From contig JBFWKS010000139.1 in NCBI GenBank assembly GCA_050252545.1, positions 1-10,499 on the forward strand: 10,499 bases of DNA, given 5' to 3'. This DNA is from Patulibacter sp050252545 (GTDB lineage Bacteria; Actinomycetota; Thermoleophilia; Solirubrobacterales; Solirubrobacteraceae). The translations under genes were made by a program, and so were the position numbers. Below, piece after piece: positions 1 through 6,548 of the stretch (position 1 is its first letter; every line of letters begins with the position of its first letter). The notes under the pieces are model-generated. The model had not been told where the DNA came from. It was given only the letters and a program-made list of their open reading frames with translations, and did no database searches.

Positions 1-443
1 GAGACGGCGGGCAGCCGGAACGCCGCCGCGGTGCGGAGGATGCCACCGACGTTGCCGGCGACCGACACCCCGGTCAGGGCGAGGCCGCCCGCGGGAGCCG
101 GCTCGTCGGGGACGGCGTGCAGTCGCACCGCGGCCACGCTCCGCGGCATCCGGCCGGTCTGGCCGAGCTTGCGCAGCACGTCACGGACCGCGGGCACCGG
201 CCGGGCATCCCCGAGCAGCGGGCGCCAGGGGGCCGGATCGTCGATGCGCCCCGCGTCCTCCAGCAGCAACTCGACGGCGCAGCCCGCCTCGAGGGCGGCG
301 AGCAGCAGACGCTCGTCGTCGACGACCGCAAGGCCCCGCTCGTCGCGAGCGCGATGGTCCTGCTGCAGTGTGCGCAGCCCCACCACCCGATCGTCACTCG
401 TCGAGGTCGCCGGAGCGGGGGCAGGATCCATCGGTGACATCAT
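1..443 (-). CDS. TrmH/SpoU-family RNA 2'-O-ribose methyltransferase, C-terminus cut by the window start
   Basis: The leftward frame is open from an ATG pair (443 and 440) to position 1, giving about 147 residues of the N-terminal part. The last visible stretch, VAGNVGGILRTAAAF, matches SpoU motif 1 (N-x-G-x3-R-x2-x-x-F), which contributes to the knotted SAM-binding fold. Before it is a region of about 100 residues with VVDDERLLLAALEAG and LLLED, resembling the substrate-binding N-domain of TrmH/RlmB relatives. Family members methylate ribose 2'-OH in tRNA or rRNA using S-adenosylmethionine; the substrate cannot be told from this part. Motifs 2 and 3 lie outside the window. The gene follows the tetR gene on the same strand after 59 bp. 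No Shine-Dalgarno or clear -10 box precedes the ATGs, so the exact start is uncertain. Confidence 0.75.
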   Translation of the reverse strand, partial: MMSPMDPAPAPATSTSDDRVVGLRTLQQDHRARDERGLAVVDDERLLLAALEAGCAVELLLEDAGRIDDPAPWRPLLGDARPVPAVRDVLRKLGQTGRMPRSVAAVRLHAVPDEPAPAGGLALTGVSVAGNVGGILRTAAAFRLPAV

Positions 444-480
444 GGTGACAGGCCGGTGACCGCGACCGCAACCGACGGTC

Positions 481-498
481 CGGACGAGGGTCCGTCCG
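481..498 (-). terminator. Possible small hairpin after the tetR stop
   Basis: CGGACG (481-486) and CGTCCG (493-498) form a perfect 6-bp stem around a 6-nt loop, 4 nt past the TetR stop on the minus strand. There is no T tract, and such stems are common by chance in GC-rich DNA. It could attenuate read-through into the methyltransferase gene, but support is weak. Confidence 0.2.
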
Positions 499-502
499 AC
501 GC

Positions 503-1213
503 TCACGTGCCCGGCGGGCGCAGCTGGGCGTCGAGCGCGACGGCGGTGGCGTCGAGCAGCGCCGCCTCGACGGACGGGTCGTCGTCGGTCACCACGCCGA
601 TCGACACGGTCAGCGCCTGGGCCTGCAGGACGAGGAGCCGGGCCAGCGTCGTGGTGTCGCCCTCGCGCACCGATCCGTCGGCCTGGCCCGCCGTCAGCGC
701 CCCCTGGGCCAACTCGAGCATCATCCGCTGGGACACGCCCGGTCGGGCCGTGAGGTACGGCAGCAGCGCCTCGGGGTCGACGTCCAGCACCTTGCGGAAG
801 AGCGGGTCCGCGCGGAGCGCCCGGCAGCACCCGATCGCGGTGTGGACGATCCGTTCACGCGAGGTCGGGAGGCCCGCGGAGGCCTCGGCCTGGCGCAGCG
901 CCAGGCCGCCGAAGTCGTGGGTCATGAGATCGCGCAGGACCGCCTCGACATCCGGGTAGTGGCGGTAGAGCGTCGTGCGGCTGACGTCGGCGCGACGGGC
1001 GACGTCGCTCATCGTCAGCCGCGAGACGCCCCGATCGAGCACGCAGCTGCGGGCGGCGTCGAGCAGTCGCAGCGCGACCGGCGGACGGTCGAGGACCGAC
1101 GCGACGGTCACCGCCAGCGACGTGGGCCACGCTCCCCCGCTCGCACGCTCGGAGCCCGCGCCGGGCTCGGCCTCATCGGGTCGGAACGGATCGGCCACCT
1201 CGGGACGGGACAT
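503..1213 (-). CDS. TetR/AcrR-family transcriptional regulator
   Basis: The product is 236 residues from the ATG at 1213. The DNA-binding domain lies at about residues 45-95, with the helix-turn-helix at about 68-88: MSDVARRADVSRTTLYRHYP, a canonical TetR pattern with the usual Tyr-x-x-Tyr/Phe end. Residues 100-230 are the helical ligand-binding and dimerisation part, which does not reveal the ligand. The first 45 residues are acidic and Pro/Gly/Ala-rich, longer than most TetR N-termini. A later start is possible, and the frame also stays open upstream to 1345, which would intrude into the divergent lipoprotein gene. CAGACT lies 7 nt before the ATG, the spacing seen for leaderless starts here but one base off the TAGnnT pattern. 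It is divergent from the lipoprotein/kinase pair, with a 73-bp shared promoter region, and may regulate it (inference). Confidence 0.85.
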   Translation of the reverse strand: MSRPEVADPFRPDEAEPGAGSERASGGAWPTSLAVTVASVLDRPPVALRLLDAARSCVLDRGVSRLTMSDVARRADVSRTTLYRHYPDVEAVLRDLMTHDFGGLALRQAEASAGLPTSRERIVHTAIGCCRALRADPLFRKVLDVDPEALLPYLTARPGVSQRMMLELAQGALTAGQADGSVREGDTTTLARLLVLQAQALTVSIGVVTDDDPSVEAALLDATAVALDAQLRPPGT

Positions 1214-1272
1214 CGCACGCAGTCTGACGCGTCGGCCGGCCCGCGCGTGGATCCATCGGCACGGCCCGTCGG

Positions 1273-1278
1273 TAGGGT
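1273..1278 (+). promoter_or_regulatory. TAGGGT -10-like box, leaderless start of the lipoprotein gene
   Basis: TAGGGT ends 8 nt before the GTG at 1287. A TAnnnT hexamer at this distance places the transcription start at or next to the start codon, as in actinobacterial leaderless mRNAs. There is no Shine-Dalgarno. No convincing -35 is visible. Confidence 0.5.
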
Positions 1279-1286
1279 GGGCGGTC

Positions 1287-1778
1287 GTGTCGCGTCGCCC
1301 GCCCCGGATCGCCTCGCTCGTCCTGTCCTTCGTCGCGGTGCTCATGCTGTTGGCGGGTTGCGGGGGCCAGGCGCAGGAGGTCCGCGACGGCGACCGCTAC
1401 GCCGACCGCGTCAACCGGGTGCAGCAGCGGTTCGAGCGGGACCTGCAGGCGGTGCGCAAGACCGTTGCCGGCGCCGAGGACCGCAGCGACGTGGAGCGCG
1501 TCGCCCGGCGGCTGTCGCAGCGGATCAACGCCGTCGAGGAGCAGCTCGGGGAGATCCGTCCACCGGCGGTCGTCGCCGACGCGCACCACGAGCTGGTCGC
1601 CGCGTTCGCCCGCTGGCGTGCCCCGGTCGACGCCTTCCGTCGTGCCCTGCGCGACCGCGACGTCGACGCGACGCTGCAGGCGAAGGCCCGGTTCGACAAC
1701 GAGACCGCCGCCGTCGAGGAGCGCGTGAACGACGCGCGTCGCAAGATCAACGACGGCCTGCGGAAGCTCGCCGACTGA
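1287..1778 (+). CDS. Predicted lipoprotein with a helical extracytoplasmic domain, function unknown
   Basis: The product is 163 residues from a GTG start. The N-terminus is a lipoprotein signal: basic SRRPPR, a hydrophobic stretch at residues 8-22, then the lipobox L-A-G-C with the lipidated cysteine at residue 25. The mature part is charged and almost entirely helical, with likely coiled-coil segments (about residues 35-95 and 115-163). I do not recognise a named family. The protein should sit on the outer face of the membrane. Its TGA overlaps the ATG of the BY-kinase-like gene by one base (TGATG), so the two are probably translationally coupled and may act together. The frame is open upstream to 975, but that part antisenses the TetR gene and lacks a signal peptide; the lipobox and the TAGGGT box support 1287. 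Confidence 0.8.
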   Translation: MSRRPPRIASLVLSFVAVLMLLAGCGGQAQEVRDGDRYADRVNRVQQRFERDLQAVRKTVAGAEDRSDVERVARRLSQRINAVEEQLGEIRPPAVVADAHHELVAAFARWRAPVDAFRRALRDRDVDATLQAKARFDNETAAVEERVNDARRKINDGLRKLAD

Positions 1779-2707
1779 TGCTCCGCCGCGCCCTCGTCCC
1801 GGCCGTGGCCGTCGCGCTCGGCGTCGCGCTGGGTGCGGTCGGGTGGCTGGTCGACGGGGACGCGCTGCCGTGGGGCGCGGTCGGGCTCGGAGCCGGTCTC
1901 GTCGTGGGGTCCGCGGTGCCGGTCCTGCTCGGGCGGGTCCGTGGTGACCGCCGACGGCTGCGCGACGGATCCGCGGCCGCCGACCTGACCGGTCTGCCGC
2001 TCGTCGCCCACCTGCACCCGCCCTCCGACGACGACCTCGGTCGCCGCCGCGCCGAGGAGTCCCACCGGATGCTCCGTGCGGCGCTCGCCCTCCCCGGGCC
2101 GAGCTCGTCCGGGCCGGCCCGCACCGTCGTCGTCACATCGTCGGCCCCTGCGGAGGGCAAGACGACGACCACCGCCGGACTCGCACGGGCGCTGGCGCGG
2201 TCGGGGCGACCGGTCGTCGCGGTCGAGGCCGATCTGCGCCGACCCGCGCTCGCGCGCGCGTTCGGCCTCGAGCCCGCCCATCTCCCGGCCCGCGGTCTGG
2301 CGACCGCGATCGCCGACGGGACCGATCCGATCGACCTGCTCGTGGAGGTGGAGCCGGGACTGCGCCTGCTGCCGGCGGGCGACCTGCCGCCCGGGGCCCC
2401 CGAGCTGTTGTCGGGACCCGACGTCGTCGCCGTGCTGGCGGGGCTCACCACGCTCGGCGTGACCATCGTCGTCGACACCGCACCGCTGCTCCCGGTCGCC
2501 GACACCCGCGAGCTGCTCGCCAGTCGTGCCGTCGGCCGGGTCGTGCTCGTGGTGCGGCCGGGCACGGTGCGGCGTCACGAGCCGCGGGACGCCGCAGCGC
2601 TGCTGCCGGACGGGATCTCGGCGGTGCTCGCGATCGCGGGACGGGCCGCCACCCCGCGCGCATACGACCGGTACCTGCGCGAGTCGTCGGCGGCGCCGCG
2701 CCGGTAG
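1778..2707 (+). CDS. Membrane-anchored BY-kinase-like P-loop ATPase (CpsD/Wzc-type)
   Basis: The product is 309 residues from the ATG that overlaps the preceding stop. Two hydrophobic segments (about residues 6-24 and 33-52) form an N-terminal hairpin anchor. The cytoplasmic domain shows the bacterial tyrosine kinase order: EESHRMLR at 93-100 (the E-x-x-R-x-LR motif), Walker A SAPAEGKTT at 122-130, Walker A' VVAVEADLRRP at 146-156, the LLPAGDLPPGAPELL segment at 197-211, and Walker B TIVVDTAP at 229-236. The family regulates polysaccharide polymerisation and export through autophosphorylation. The only tyrosines in the whole protein are Y296 and Y299, in the C-terminal tail, like a minimal Tyr cluster. 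The periplasmic Wzz portion of a polysaccharide co-polymerase is missing; the upstream lipoprotein may replace it (inference). No glycosyltransferases or Wzx/Wzy are nearby. A ParA/MinD-like role is less likely given the DLRRP and PAGDLPP motifs. Confidence 0.8.
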   Translation: MLRRALVPAVAVALGVALGAVGWLVDGDALPWGAVGLGAGLVVGSAVPVLLGRVRGDRRRLRDGSAAADLTGLPLVAHLHPPSDDDLGRRRAEESHRMLRAALALPGPSSSGPARTVVVTSSAPAEGKTTTTAGLARALARSGRPVVAVEADLRRPALARAFGLEPAHLPARGLATAIADGTDPIDLLVEVEPGLRLLPAGDLPPGAPELLSGPDVVAVLAGLTTLGVTIVVDTAPLLPVADTRELLASRAVGRVVLVVRPGTVRRHEPRDAAALLPDGISAVLAIAGRAATPRAYDRYLRESSAAPRR

Positions 2708-2710
2708 CGT
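2705..2710 (+). promoter_or_regulatory. TAGCGT -10-like box before the microprotein
   Basis: TAGCGT ends 8 nt before the ATG at 2719, the same layout as before the genes at 1287, 4056 and 6659. Its TAG is also the stop codon of the kinase gene, so the match may be partly accidental. Confidence 0.4.
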
Positions 2711-2718
2711 CCCCGCCG

Positions 2719-2808
2719 ATGCCTCCCTCGTGGTTCTGGATGCAGGTCGTGCTGACGGCGTGCGTCGCCATCAGCATGATCATCGCCGCGGTCAAGCTGA
2801 TCGGCTGA
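2719..2808 (+). CDS. 29-residue single-pass membrane microprotein
   Basis: The ORF runs from ATG to TGA and encodes 29 residues. It begins MPPSWFWMQVV, continues with a hydrophobic helix containing Cys, Ile, Met and Ala (about residues 9-25), and ends KLIG. One short aromatic N-terminus, one transmembrane span and one terminal lysine is the typical make-up of small bacterial membrane proteins. It uses ATA-free, GC-ending codons in an ordered way (TGG, TTC, ATC, GTC), and starts 11 nt after the kinase stop with a TAGCGT box at leaderless spacing. A hairpin follows 20 nt downstream. I do not know a named family. It could be a partner of the BY-kinase-like protein or an independent gene. It is too short for most gene finders, so it may be unannotated. 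Confidence 0.6.
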   Translation: MPPSWFWMQVVLTACVAISMIIAAVKLIG

Positions 2809-2827
2809 TACCGACGCCGGAAGTGAC

Positions 2828-2852
2828 GCCGCCCACACCGCGTGCGGGCGGC
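2828..2852 (+). terminator. Candidate GC-rich terminator hairpin
   Basis: GCCGCCC (2828-2834) pairs with GGGCGGC (2846-2852), with an additional AC/GT pair possible past a bulge. It lies 20 nt after the microprotein stop and before the usp promoter region, where a terminator would be expected. No T tract follows. Confidence 0.3.
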
Positions 2853-2899
2853 CTCGGGGTCCTCGCGTGAGAGGGGCCACACCGCTCCCGCAGCGTGCA

Positions 2900-2905
2900 T
2901 ACGGT
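2900..2905 (+). promoter_or_regulatory. Possible -10 box (TACGGT) for the usp gene
   Basis: TACGGT fits the actinobacterial TAnnnT -10 pattern and would give a leader of roughly 60 nt before the ATG at 2976. No clear -35 was found at the proper distance, so this is only a candidate. Confidence 0.25.
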
Positions 2906-2965
2906 GTGCGATGATCGCCCGGACCGGGGGTCGGCGGGTCATCCGTCTCCCATGTTTTCCAGCCC

Positions 2966-2971
2966 AAGGAG
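2966..2971 (+). promoter_or_regulatory. Shine-Dalgarno AAGGAG that decides the usp start
   Basis: AAGGAG lies 4 nt before ATG 2976 and is the best ribosome binding site in the window. An in-frame ATG at 2952 lies upstream of it and is therefore less likely to be the start. Confidence 0.65.
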
Positions 2972-2975
2972 CTCC

Positions 2976-3422
2976 ATGTTCGGCTCGATCGTCGTCGGTA
3001 CCGACGGCTCGGACACCGCCAACCAGGCCGTCAAGGAGGCCATCGGCCTCGCGGCCTCGGTCGACGCCACCCTGGAGATCGTCTCGGCGTACGAGCCGGT
3101 GCCCGGGTCGCGCCTGCGCGAGGAGGCCAAGCAGGTGCCGTCCGACGTCGAGTGGATGGTCAACGAGCGCTCCGACGTCGAGGCCACGCTCGAGGCGGCC
3201 AAGGCTCTCGCCACCGCCGGTGGTGTGGAGAAGGTCCGCACCTACGCCCGTCAGGGCGACCCGGCCGACGCGATCCTCGACGTCGCCGAGGAGGTCGAGG
3301 CCGATCTCGTCGTCGTCGGCAACAAGGGCATGACCGGCGCCAAGCGCTTCCTCCTGGGCTCGGTCCCGAACAAGATCAGCCACCACGCGCCCAGCTCGGT
3401 GCTGATCGTCCGCACGACCTGA
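2976..3422 (+). CDS. Universal stress protein, UspA family, ATP-binding type
   Basis: The product is 148 residues, the usual size of a single Usp domain. It opens with the family strand SIVVGTDGSDTA (D10 near the nucleotide) and carries the ATP-binding signature G-x2-G-x9-G-S as GNKGMTGAKRFLLGS (G115, G118, G128, S129), followed by the terminal strand SSVLIVRT. Such proteins are soluble, bind ATP or other adenine nucleotides and are induced in stress or growth arrest; the exact role is not readable from sequence. The start at 2976 is set by AAGGAG. It is one of the few genes here with a classic leader, which suggests a different expression mode from its leaderless neighbours. The gene is transcribed rightward, 43 bp ahead of tadA, and cotranscription is possible. 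Confidence 0.92.
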   Translation: MFGSIVVGTDGSDTANQAVKEAIGLAASVDATLEIVSAYEPVPGSRLREEAKQVPSDVEWMVNERSDVEATLEAAKALATAGGVEKVRTYARQGDPADAILDVAEEVEADLVVVGNKGMTGAKRFLLGSVPNKISHHAPSSVLIVRTT

Positions 3423-3452
3423 TCCCGCGACGCGCCACCGGTCGTCGGCTGC

Positions 3453-3458
3453 AACCCT
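3453..3458 (+). promoter_or_regulatory. Weak -10-like box (AACCCT) before tadA
   Basis: AACCCT ends 7 nt before ATG 3466, the distance seen for the leaderless boxes elsewhere in the window, but the first base differs from TAnnnT. It gives mild support to the upstream start of tadA. Confidence 0.25.
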
Positions 3459-3465
3459 CGGGGCG

Positions 3466-4029
3466 ATGTCCCGGCCCGCCGACGACCCCGCCCCACCGAC
3501 GCCCGTCGCGCCCATGACCGGCGGGGACCCGCCCGGCCCGGACACCACCGGCCGGTCCGCGTCGGGGGCGGAGCCGACGGACGAGCGATGGATGCGCACG
3601 GCGATCGTCGAGGCGCACGCGGCCGAGGCGCACGGCGACGTCCCGATCGGTGCGGTCGTCGTCTCCGCCGACGGCACCGTGCTCGGCCTCGGCCACAACC
3701 GTCGTGAGGTCGACGGCGACCCGACCGCCCACGCCGAGATCCTCGCCCTGCGCGAGGCCGCTGCGACGGTCGGATCGTGGCGGGTGCTCGACGCGACGCT
3801 GTACGTGACGCTCGAGCCGTGCGCGATGTGCGCGGGCGCCATCGTCCTGTCGCGGATCCCACGGGTCGTCTACGGCTGCACCGACCCCAAGGCCGGCGCC
3901 TGCGGCAGCGTCCTGGACGTCACCGCCGAGCCGCGCCTCAACCACCGGCCGATCGTCGACGGCGGGGTCCGCGCCGACGAGTGCGCGGGGCTGCTGCGCG
4001 CGTTCTTCGCCGCCCGCCGTGGTCGCTGA
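3466..4029 (+). CDS. tadA: tRNA-specific adenosine deaminase TadA
   Basis: The product is 187 residues. The cytidine deaminase-fold zinc site is complete: HAE at 89-91 (zinc ligand H89, proton-shuttle E91) and PCAMC at 118-122 (zinc ligands C119 and C122). Other TadA marks are DVPIGAVVV near 58-66, LYVTLEP at 112-118, RIPRVVYGCTDPKAGACGS at 130-148 and a LNHRP segment at 158-162. TadA makes inosine at wobble position 34 of tRNA-Arg(ACG), so one tRNA can read several arginine codons. The first 38 or so residues are Pro/Asp-rich and outside the normal domain; TadA is usually about 150-165 residues, so the ATG at 3514 or another later start is possible. Guanine deaminase or other CDA-fold enzymes are less likely given the HAE/PCAMC context. 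Confidence 0.92.
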   Translation: MSRPADDPAPPTPVAPMTGGDPPGPDTTGRSASGAEPTDERWMRTAIVEAHAAEAHGDVPIGAVVVSADGTVLGLGHNRREVDGDPTAHAEILALREAAATVGSWRVLDATLYVTLEPCAMCAGAIVLSRIPRVVYGCTDPKAGACGSVLDVTAEPRLNHRPIVDGGVRADECAGLLRAFFAARRGR

Positions 4030-4042
4030 CGTCGCGGCCCGG

Positions 4043-4048
4043 TAGCGT
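4043..4048 (+). promoter_or_regulatory. TAGCGT -10-like box, leaderless start of the coiled-coil gene
   Basis: TAGCGT ends 7 nt before GTG 4056, in the 26-nt gap after tadA. Here the TAG is not the stop of the preceding gene. No Shine-Dalgarno is present. Confidence 0.5.
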
Positions 4049-4055
4049 CGGGCGC

Positions 4056-4427
4056 GTGGATCCCCTCAAGCCGATCAAGGACGCCGCCGGCCGCGTGCTG
4101 CGCGAGACCGGGGCGCACGACTTCGGACGGAGCCTGTCCAGCGTCGACGACCTGACGCTCGAGGTGCGCCGGATCGAGGCGCAGGTCGAGGAGGTCCAGG
4201 CGACGCTGCGCTCGCTGGCCCCACTGATCGAGCGGCTCGTGATCGCCGCCGAGCACCTGGAGGAGGACATCGACCCGATCAGCACGCTGGCGAGCCGGAT
4301 CCCCGGATCGGGCTCACGCCGCCGGCGCGAGGCGCGCCGCGAGGAGCTCAAGCGGCTGCGGGCCGAGGCGGAGCGGGATGCGGCACGCCGGCTGCCACCG
4401 TCCAGGTCCGCGCCGGGTCCGGGCTGA
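4056..4427 (+). CDS. Small coiled-coil protein, function unknown
   Basis: The product is 123 residues from a GTG start, with no signal peptide or membrane span. Residues 28-72 are a heptad-like helix (LTLEVRRIEAQVEEVQATL, then LAPLIERLVIAAEHLEE). A short hinge DIDPISTLASRIPGSGS follows, then a very basic and acidic helix (about 87-112) rich in Arg and Glu, and a Pro/Ser/Gly tail. It is probably cytoplasmic and oligomeric. I do not recognise a named family. It sits 26 bp after tadA with its own TAGCGT box, so it may be transcribed with tadA, alone, or both. The start at 4056 is chosen because the frame upstream runs inside tadA in another phase. Confidence 0.65.
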   Translation: MDPLKPIKDAAGRVLRETGAHDFGRSLSSVDDLTLEVRRIEAQVEEVQATLRSLAPLIERLVIAAEHLEEDIDPISTLASRIPGSGSRRRREARREELKRLRAEAERDAARRLPPSRSAPGPG

Positions 4428-4473
4428 GGCCCGGTAGGCCGCCGACGCCATCGGCCGGCCGCGTGACCGGGCC
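4428..4473 (+). terminator. Inverted repeat between convergent genes, possible terminator
   Basis: GGCCCGGT (4428-4435) starts right after the TGA at 4427 and pairs exactly with ACCGGGCC (4466-4473). The 30-nt loop contains the self-complementary CGGCCGGCCG, so the region can fold strongly. It lies between two convergent genes, where termination is expected. The remaining 74 bp to 4547 are GC-rich with no further feature that I can name. No T tract is present. Confidence 0.3.
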
Positions 4474-4547
4474 CGCGCCTGACACCATCGGCGGGGCGGG
4501 CGGCGTGGCGGCCGCGCCGGCGTGACCGGCCGGGCCGCGCCGCCGGG

Positions 4548-6455
4548 TCAGACGCGTGGCGCGTCGACCCCCGCCTCGGCGAACGTCTCCATGTCACGGT
4601 GGAGGCGCCCGGCCTGCTCGATGAGCGGCAGCGACAGCGCCGCACCGGACCCCTCCCCCAGCCGCATCCGCAGATCGAGCAGCGGCTCCAGCCCGAGCTC
4701 GGCGAGCAGCGTCCCGTGGGCGGGCTCGGCACCGCGGTGCCCGGCGACGAGGCCCGCCTCGACGAGCGGACAGAGCCTGACGGCGACGAGCGCCGCGATC
4801 CCGGTGGCGAACCCGTCGAGGACGACCGGGATCCGCCGGGCCGCGGCCGCCAGGATCGCGCCGACGAGCCCGGCGATCTCCAGGCCCCCGAGCTCGCGCA
4901 GCGCCACGAGCGGCCCGGTGATCGTGCCCTCGGTCCGTGCCAGCGCAGCCCGGACGACCTCGCGCTTGCGCTCGAGCGTCGCCGCGTCGGCCCCGGCGCC
5001 ACGGCCGACGGCCTTCTCGGGCGTGAGGTCCAGCAGCGCGCACGCCAGCGCCGCGGCGGTCGTCGTGTTGCCGATCCCGATCTCACCGGGAACGAGGCAG
5101 CGGCCGCCGCGGTCGAGCAGGTCGTCGACGAGCGCCGCCCCGGCCTCGAGCGCCGCGGCGACCTCGTCCTCGGTCATCGCAGGGCCGACGGTCAGGTCGG
5201 CGGTGCCGCCGTCGCGGACGCGGGCGTCGTGGACCCCGGCCGGCGTCGGGCCGCGCAGTCCCAGATCGGCGACGAGGAGCGTGCCGGCGTGATGACGGGC
5301 GAGCACACCGACAGCCGTGCCGCCACGGGCCGCGGCGGCGGCGATCTGGCCGCCGACCGGTCCCCCGTACAGCGACGTGCCGTGCCCCAGGTGGCCGTGG
5401 TCGGCGGCGAGCACGAGGATCGCCGGGCGCAGCGGGCTGGGCGGCACGTCACCGGTCCATGCCGCCCACCGCTCCACCGTGTGCTCCAGGACGCCGAGAC
5501 TGCCGTTGGGCTTGACGAGCAGGTCGGCCCGGTCCCGGACGGCGGTCCCGGCGCGCAGGTCCGGGCCGCCGGCAGACCGCAGCGCGGCAAGGCGCCCTGC
5601 GATCGCGGCGGGCAGTCCGACGTCGCCCGCGGGTCCGGCGTCCGTCGGTGCCCCGACGCCCCGGACGACCACGGGCCGCTCGCCACCGTCGACGGGGATC
5701 GCCCCGCCGATCGGGCCCGGATCCTCGTCGGGCCAGCGCTCGGGCATGACGACGACGTCGAGCGGGGCGCGCTCCGCCCAGCCGGCCGATTCGAGCCCGG
5801 GGCGGACGGGCCGCTCGTCCGGCCATCCGATGCAGAGCCACGCCATCGGGTCGACGCGGTCGGGGATCCCCAGCAGCGCCCGCAGGTCCTCACGCTCGTA
5901 GAAGCTCACCCAGCCGAGCCCGAGACCCTCGGCGCGAGCGGTGAGCCACAGGTTCTGGATCGCGCAGGCGACCGAGTGGATGTCCGCTTCGGGGATCGTT
6001 CCCCGGCCGAGGACCTCGACGCCCGGGTCGCCGTGGTCGCAGCAGACGACGATCCCGAGCGGCGCCTCGATGATGCCCTCGATCTTCTGGTCGAGGAAGT
6101 GGCGGGCACGGTTGCCGAACTTCTCGGCCTGCTTGAGCCGCTCGCGCTGGGCGAGGTTGCGCATCTCCAGCCGGGTCTGCTGCTCGCGGACGACGATGAA
6201 CCGCCACGGCTGCATGAGCCCGACCGACGGGCCACGGTGCGCGGCGGTCAGCAGACGCTCGACGGTGGCGTCGGAGACCGGGTCGGGACGAAACCGGCGG
6301 ATGTCGCGGCGCGACGCGATGATCTCGGCCAGGGCGTCGCGGTCGGCGTCGGGAAAGCGCCAGCCGGTCGGGTCGGCGGCCCGCTCGGCGGCCCGCGACT
6401 GGTCGAATCCCTCGGGGGTCCGGGGACGGACGTAGGCGTCGGTGGGCTCGTGCAT
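4548..6455 (-). CDS. BluB-CobT fusion: 5,6-dimethylbenzimidazole synthase / nicotinate-nucleotide-DMB phosphoribosyltransferase
   Basis: The product is 635 residues from the ATG at 6455. Residues 1-235 are BluB, a nitroreductase-fold enzyme that cannibalises reduced FMN to form DMB: SRRDIRRFRPDPV at 48-60 (D51 matches the catalytic Asp), SVGLMQPWRFIVV at 77-89, and ADIHSVACAIQNLW at 157-170 with the conserved Ser at 161. Residues 236-285 are a Pro/Gly/Asp-rich linker. Residues 286-635 are CobT, which makes alpha-ribazole phosphate: KPNGSLGVLE at 315-324, DHGHLGHGTSLY at 352-363, GEIGIGNTTTAAA at 457-469, LDGFATG at 546-552, and RLGEGSGAAL at 598-607 with the catalytic Glu at 601. The DHG segment is divergent from the common DHGV-GVSaYP form. 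Fusing consecutive steps would couple DMB supply to its use. The gene is divergent from cobS. The frame continues upstream to 6611 without BluB homology, so 6455 is preferred. No Shine-Dalgarno is seen. Confidence 0.92.
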   Translation of the reverse strand: MHEPTDAYVRPRTPEGFDQSRAAERAADPTGWRFPDADRDALAEIIASRRDIRRFRPDPVSDATVERLLTAAHRGPSVGLMQPWRFIVVREQQTRLEMRNLAQRERLKQAEKFGNRARHFLDQKIEGIIEAPLGIVVCCDHGDPGVEVLGRGTIPEADIHSVACAIQNLWLTARAEGLGLGWVSFYEREDLRALLGIPDRVDPMAWLCIGWPDERPVRPGLESAGWAERAPLDVVVMPERWPDEDPGPIGGAIPVDGGERPVVVRGVGAPTDAGPAGDVGLPAAIAGRLAALRSAGGPDLRAGTAVRDRADLLVKPNGSLGVLEHTVERWAAWTGDVPPSPLRPAILVLAADHGHLGHGTSLYGGPVGGQIAAAAARGGTAVGVLARHHAGTLLVADLGLRGPTPAGVHDARVRDGGTADLTVGPAMTEDEVAAALEAGAALVDDLLDRGGRCLVPGEIGIGNTTTAAALACALLDLTPEKAVGRGAGADAATLERKREVVRAALARTEGTITGPLVALRELGGLEIAGLVGAILAAAARRIPVVLDGFATGIAALVAVRLCPLVEAGLVAGHRGAEPAHGTLLAELGLEPLLDLRMRLGEGSGAALSLPLIEQAGRLHRDMETFAEAGVDAPRV

Positions 6456-6513
6456 CGCCCCGACAGCTTCGCGCACCGGCGGTCGCGACGGGGAGCCGCC
6501 CTCTACATCCGGC

Positions 6514-6548
6514 GCTCGGCCGCCACGCGTCGCGGAGTCGGGCCGAGC
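6514..6548. repeat. Inverted repeat in the bluB-cobT/cobS intergenic region
   Basis: GCTCGGCC (6514-6521) pairs exactly with GGCCGAGC (6541-6548) around a 19-nt loop. It lies 59 bp upstream of the bluB-cobT start. It could be a leader hairpin of that gene or a protein site. It does not resemble a cobalamin riboswitch: no B12 box (AGYCAGGAGACCTGCC-like) is present. An 8-base C run follows at 6554-6561. Confidence 0.35.

Noticed and set aside
74..397. Minus-strand open frame starting MTIGWWG
   Set aside because: It is out of phase with the SpoU-motif frame 1-443, which carries the conserved NVGGILRTAAAF segment.
1226..1256. Operator for the first TetR in the divergent region (GACGCGTC, TGGATCCA)
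   Set aside because: Only 8-bp palindromes are present, expected by chance in such DNA; no larger symmetric site was found.
842..1777. N-terminal extension of the kinase frame upstream of 1778
   Set aside because: It runs across the TetR and lipoprotein genes in a wrong frame and is Arg-rich nonsense; the two membrane helices begin right at the ATG at 1778.
2445..3842. Long minus-strand open frame across usp and tadA
   Set aside because: Usp and TadA motifs are complete on the plus strand; the antisense product has no domain.
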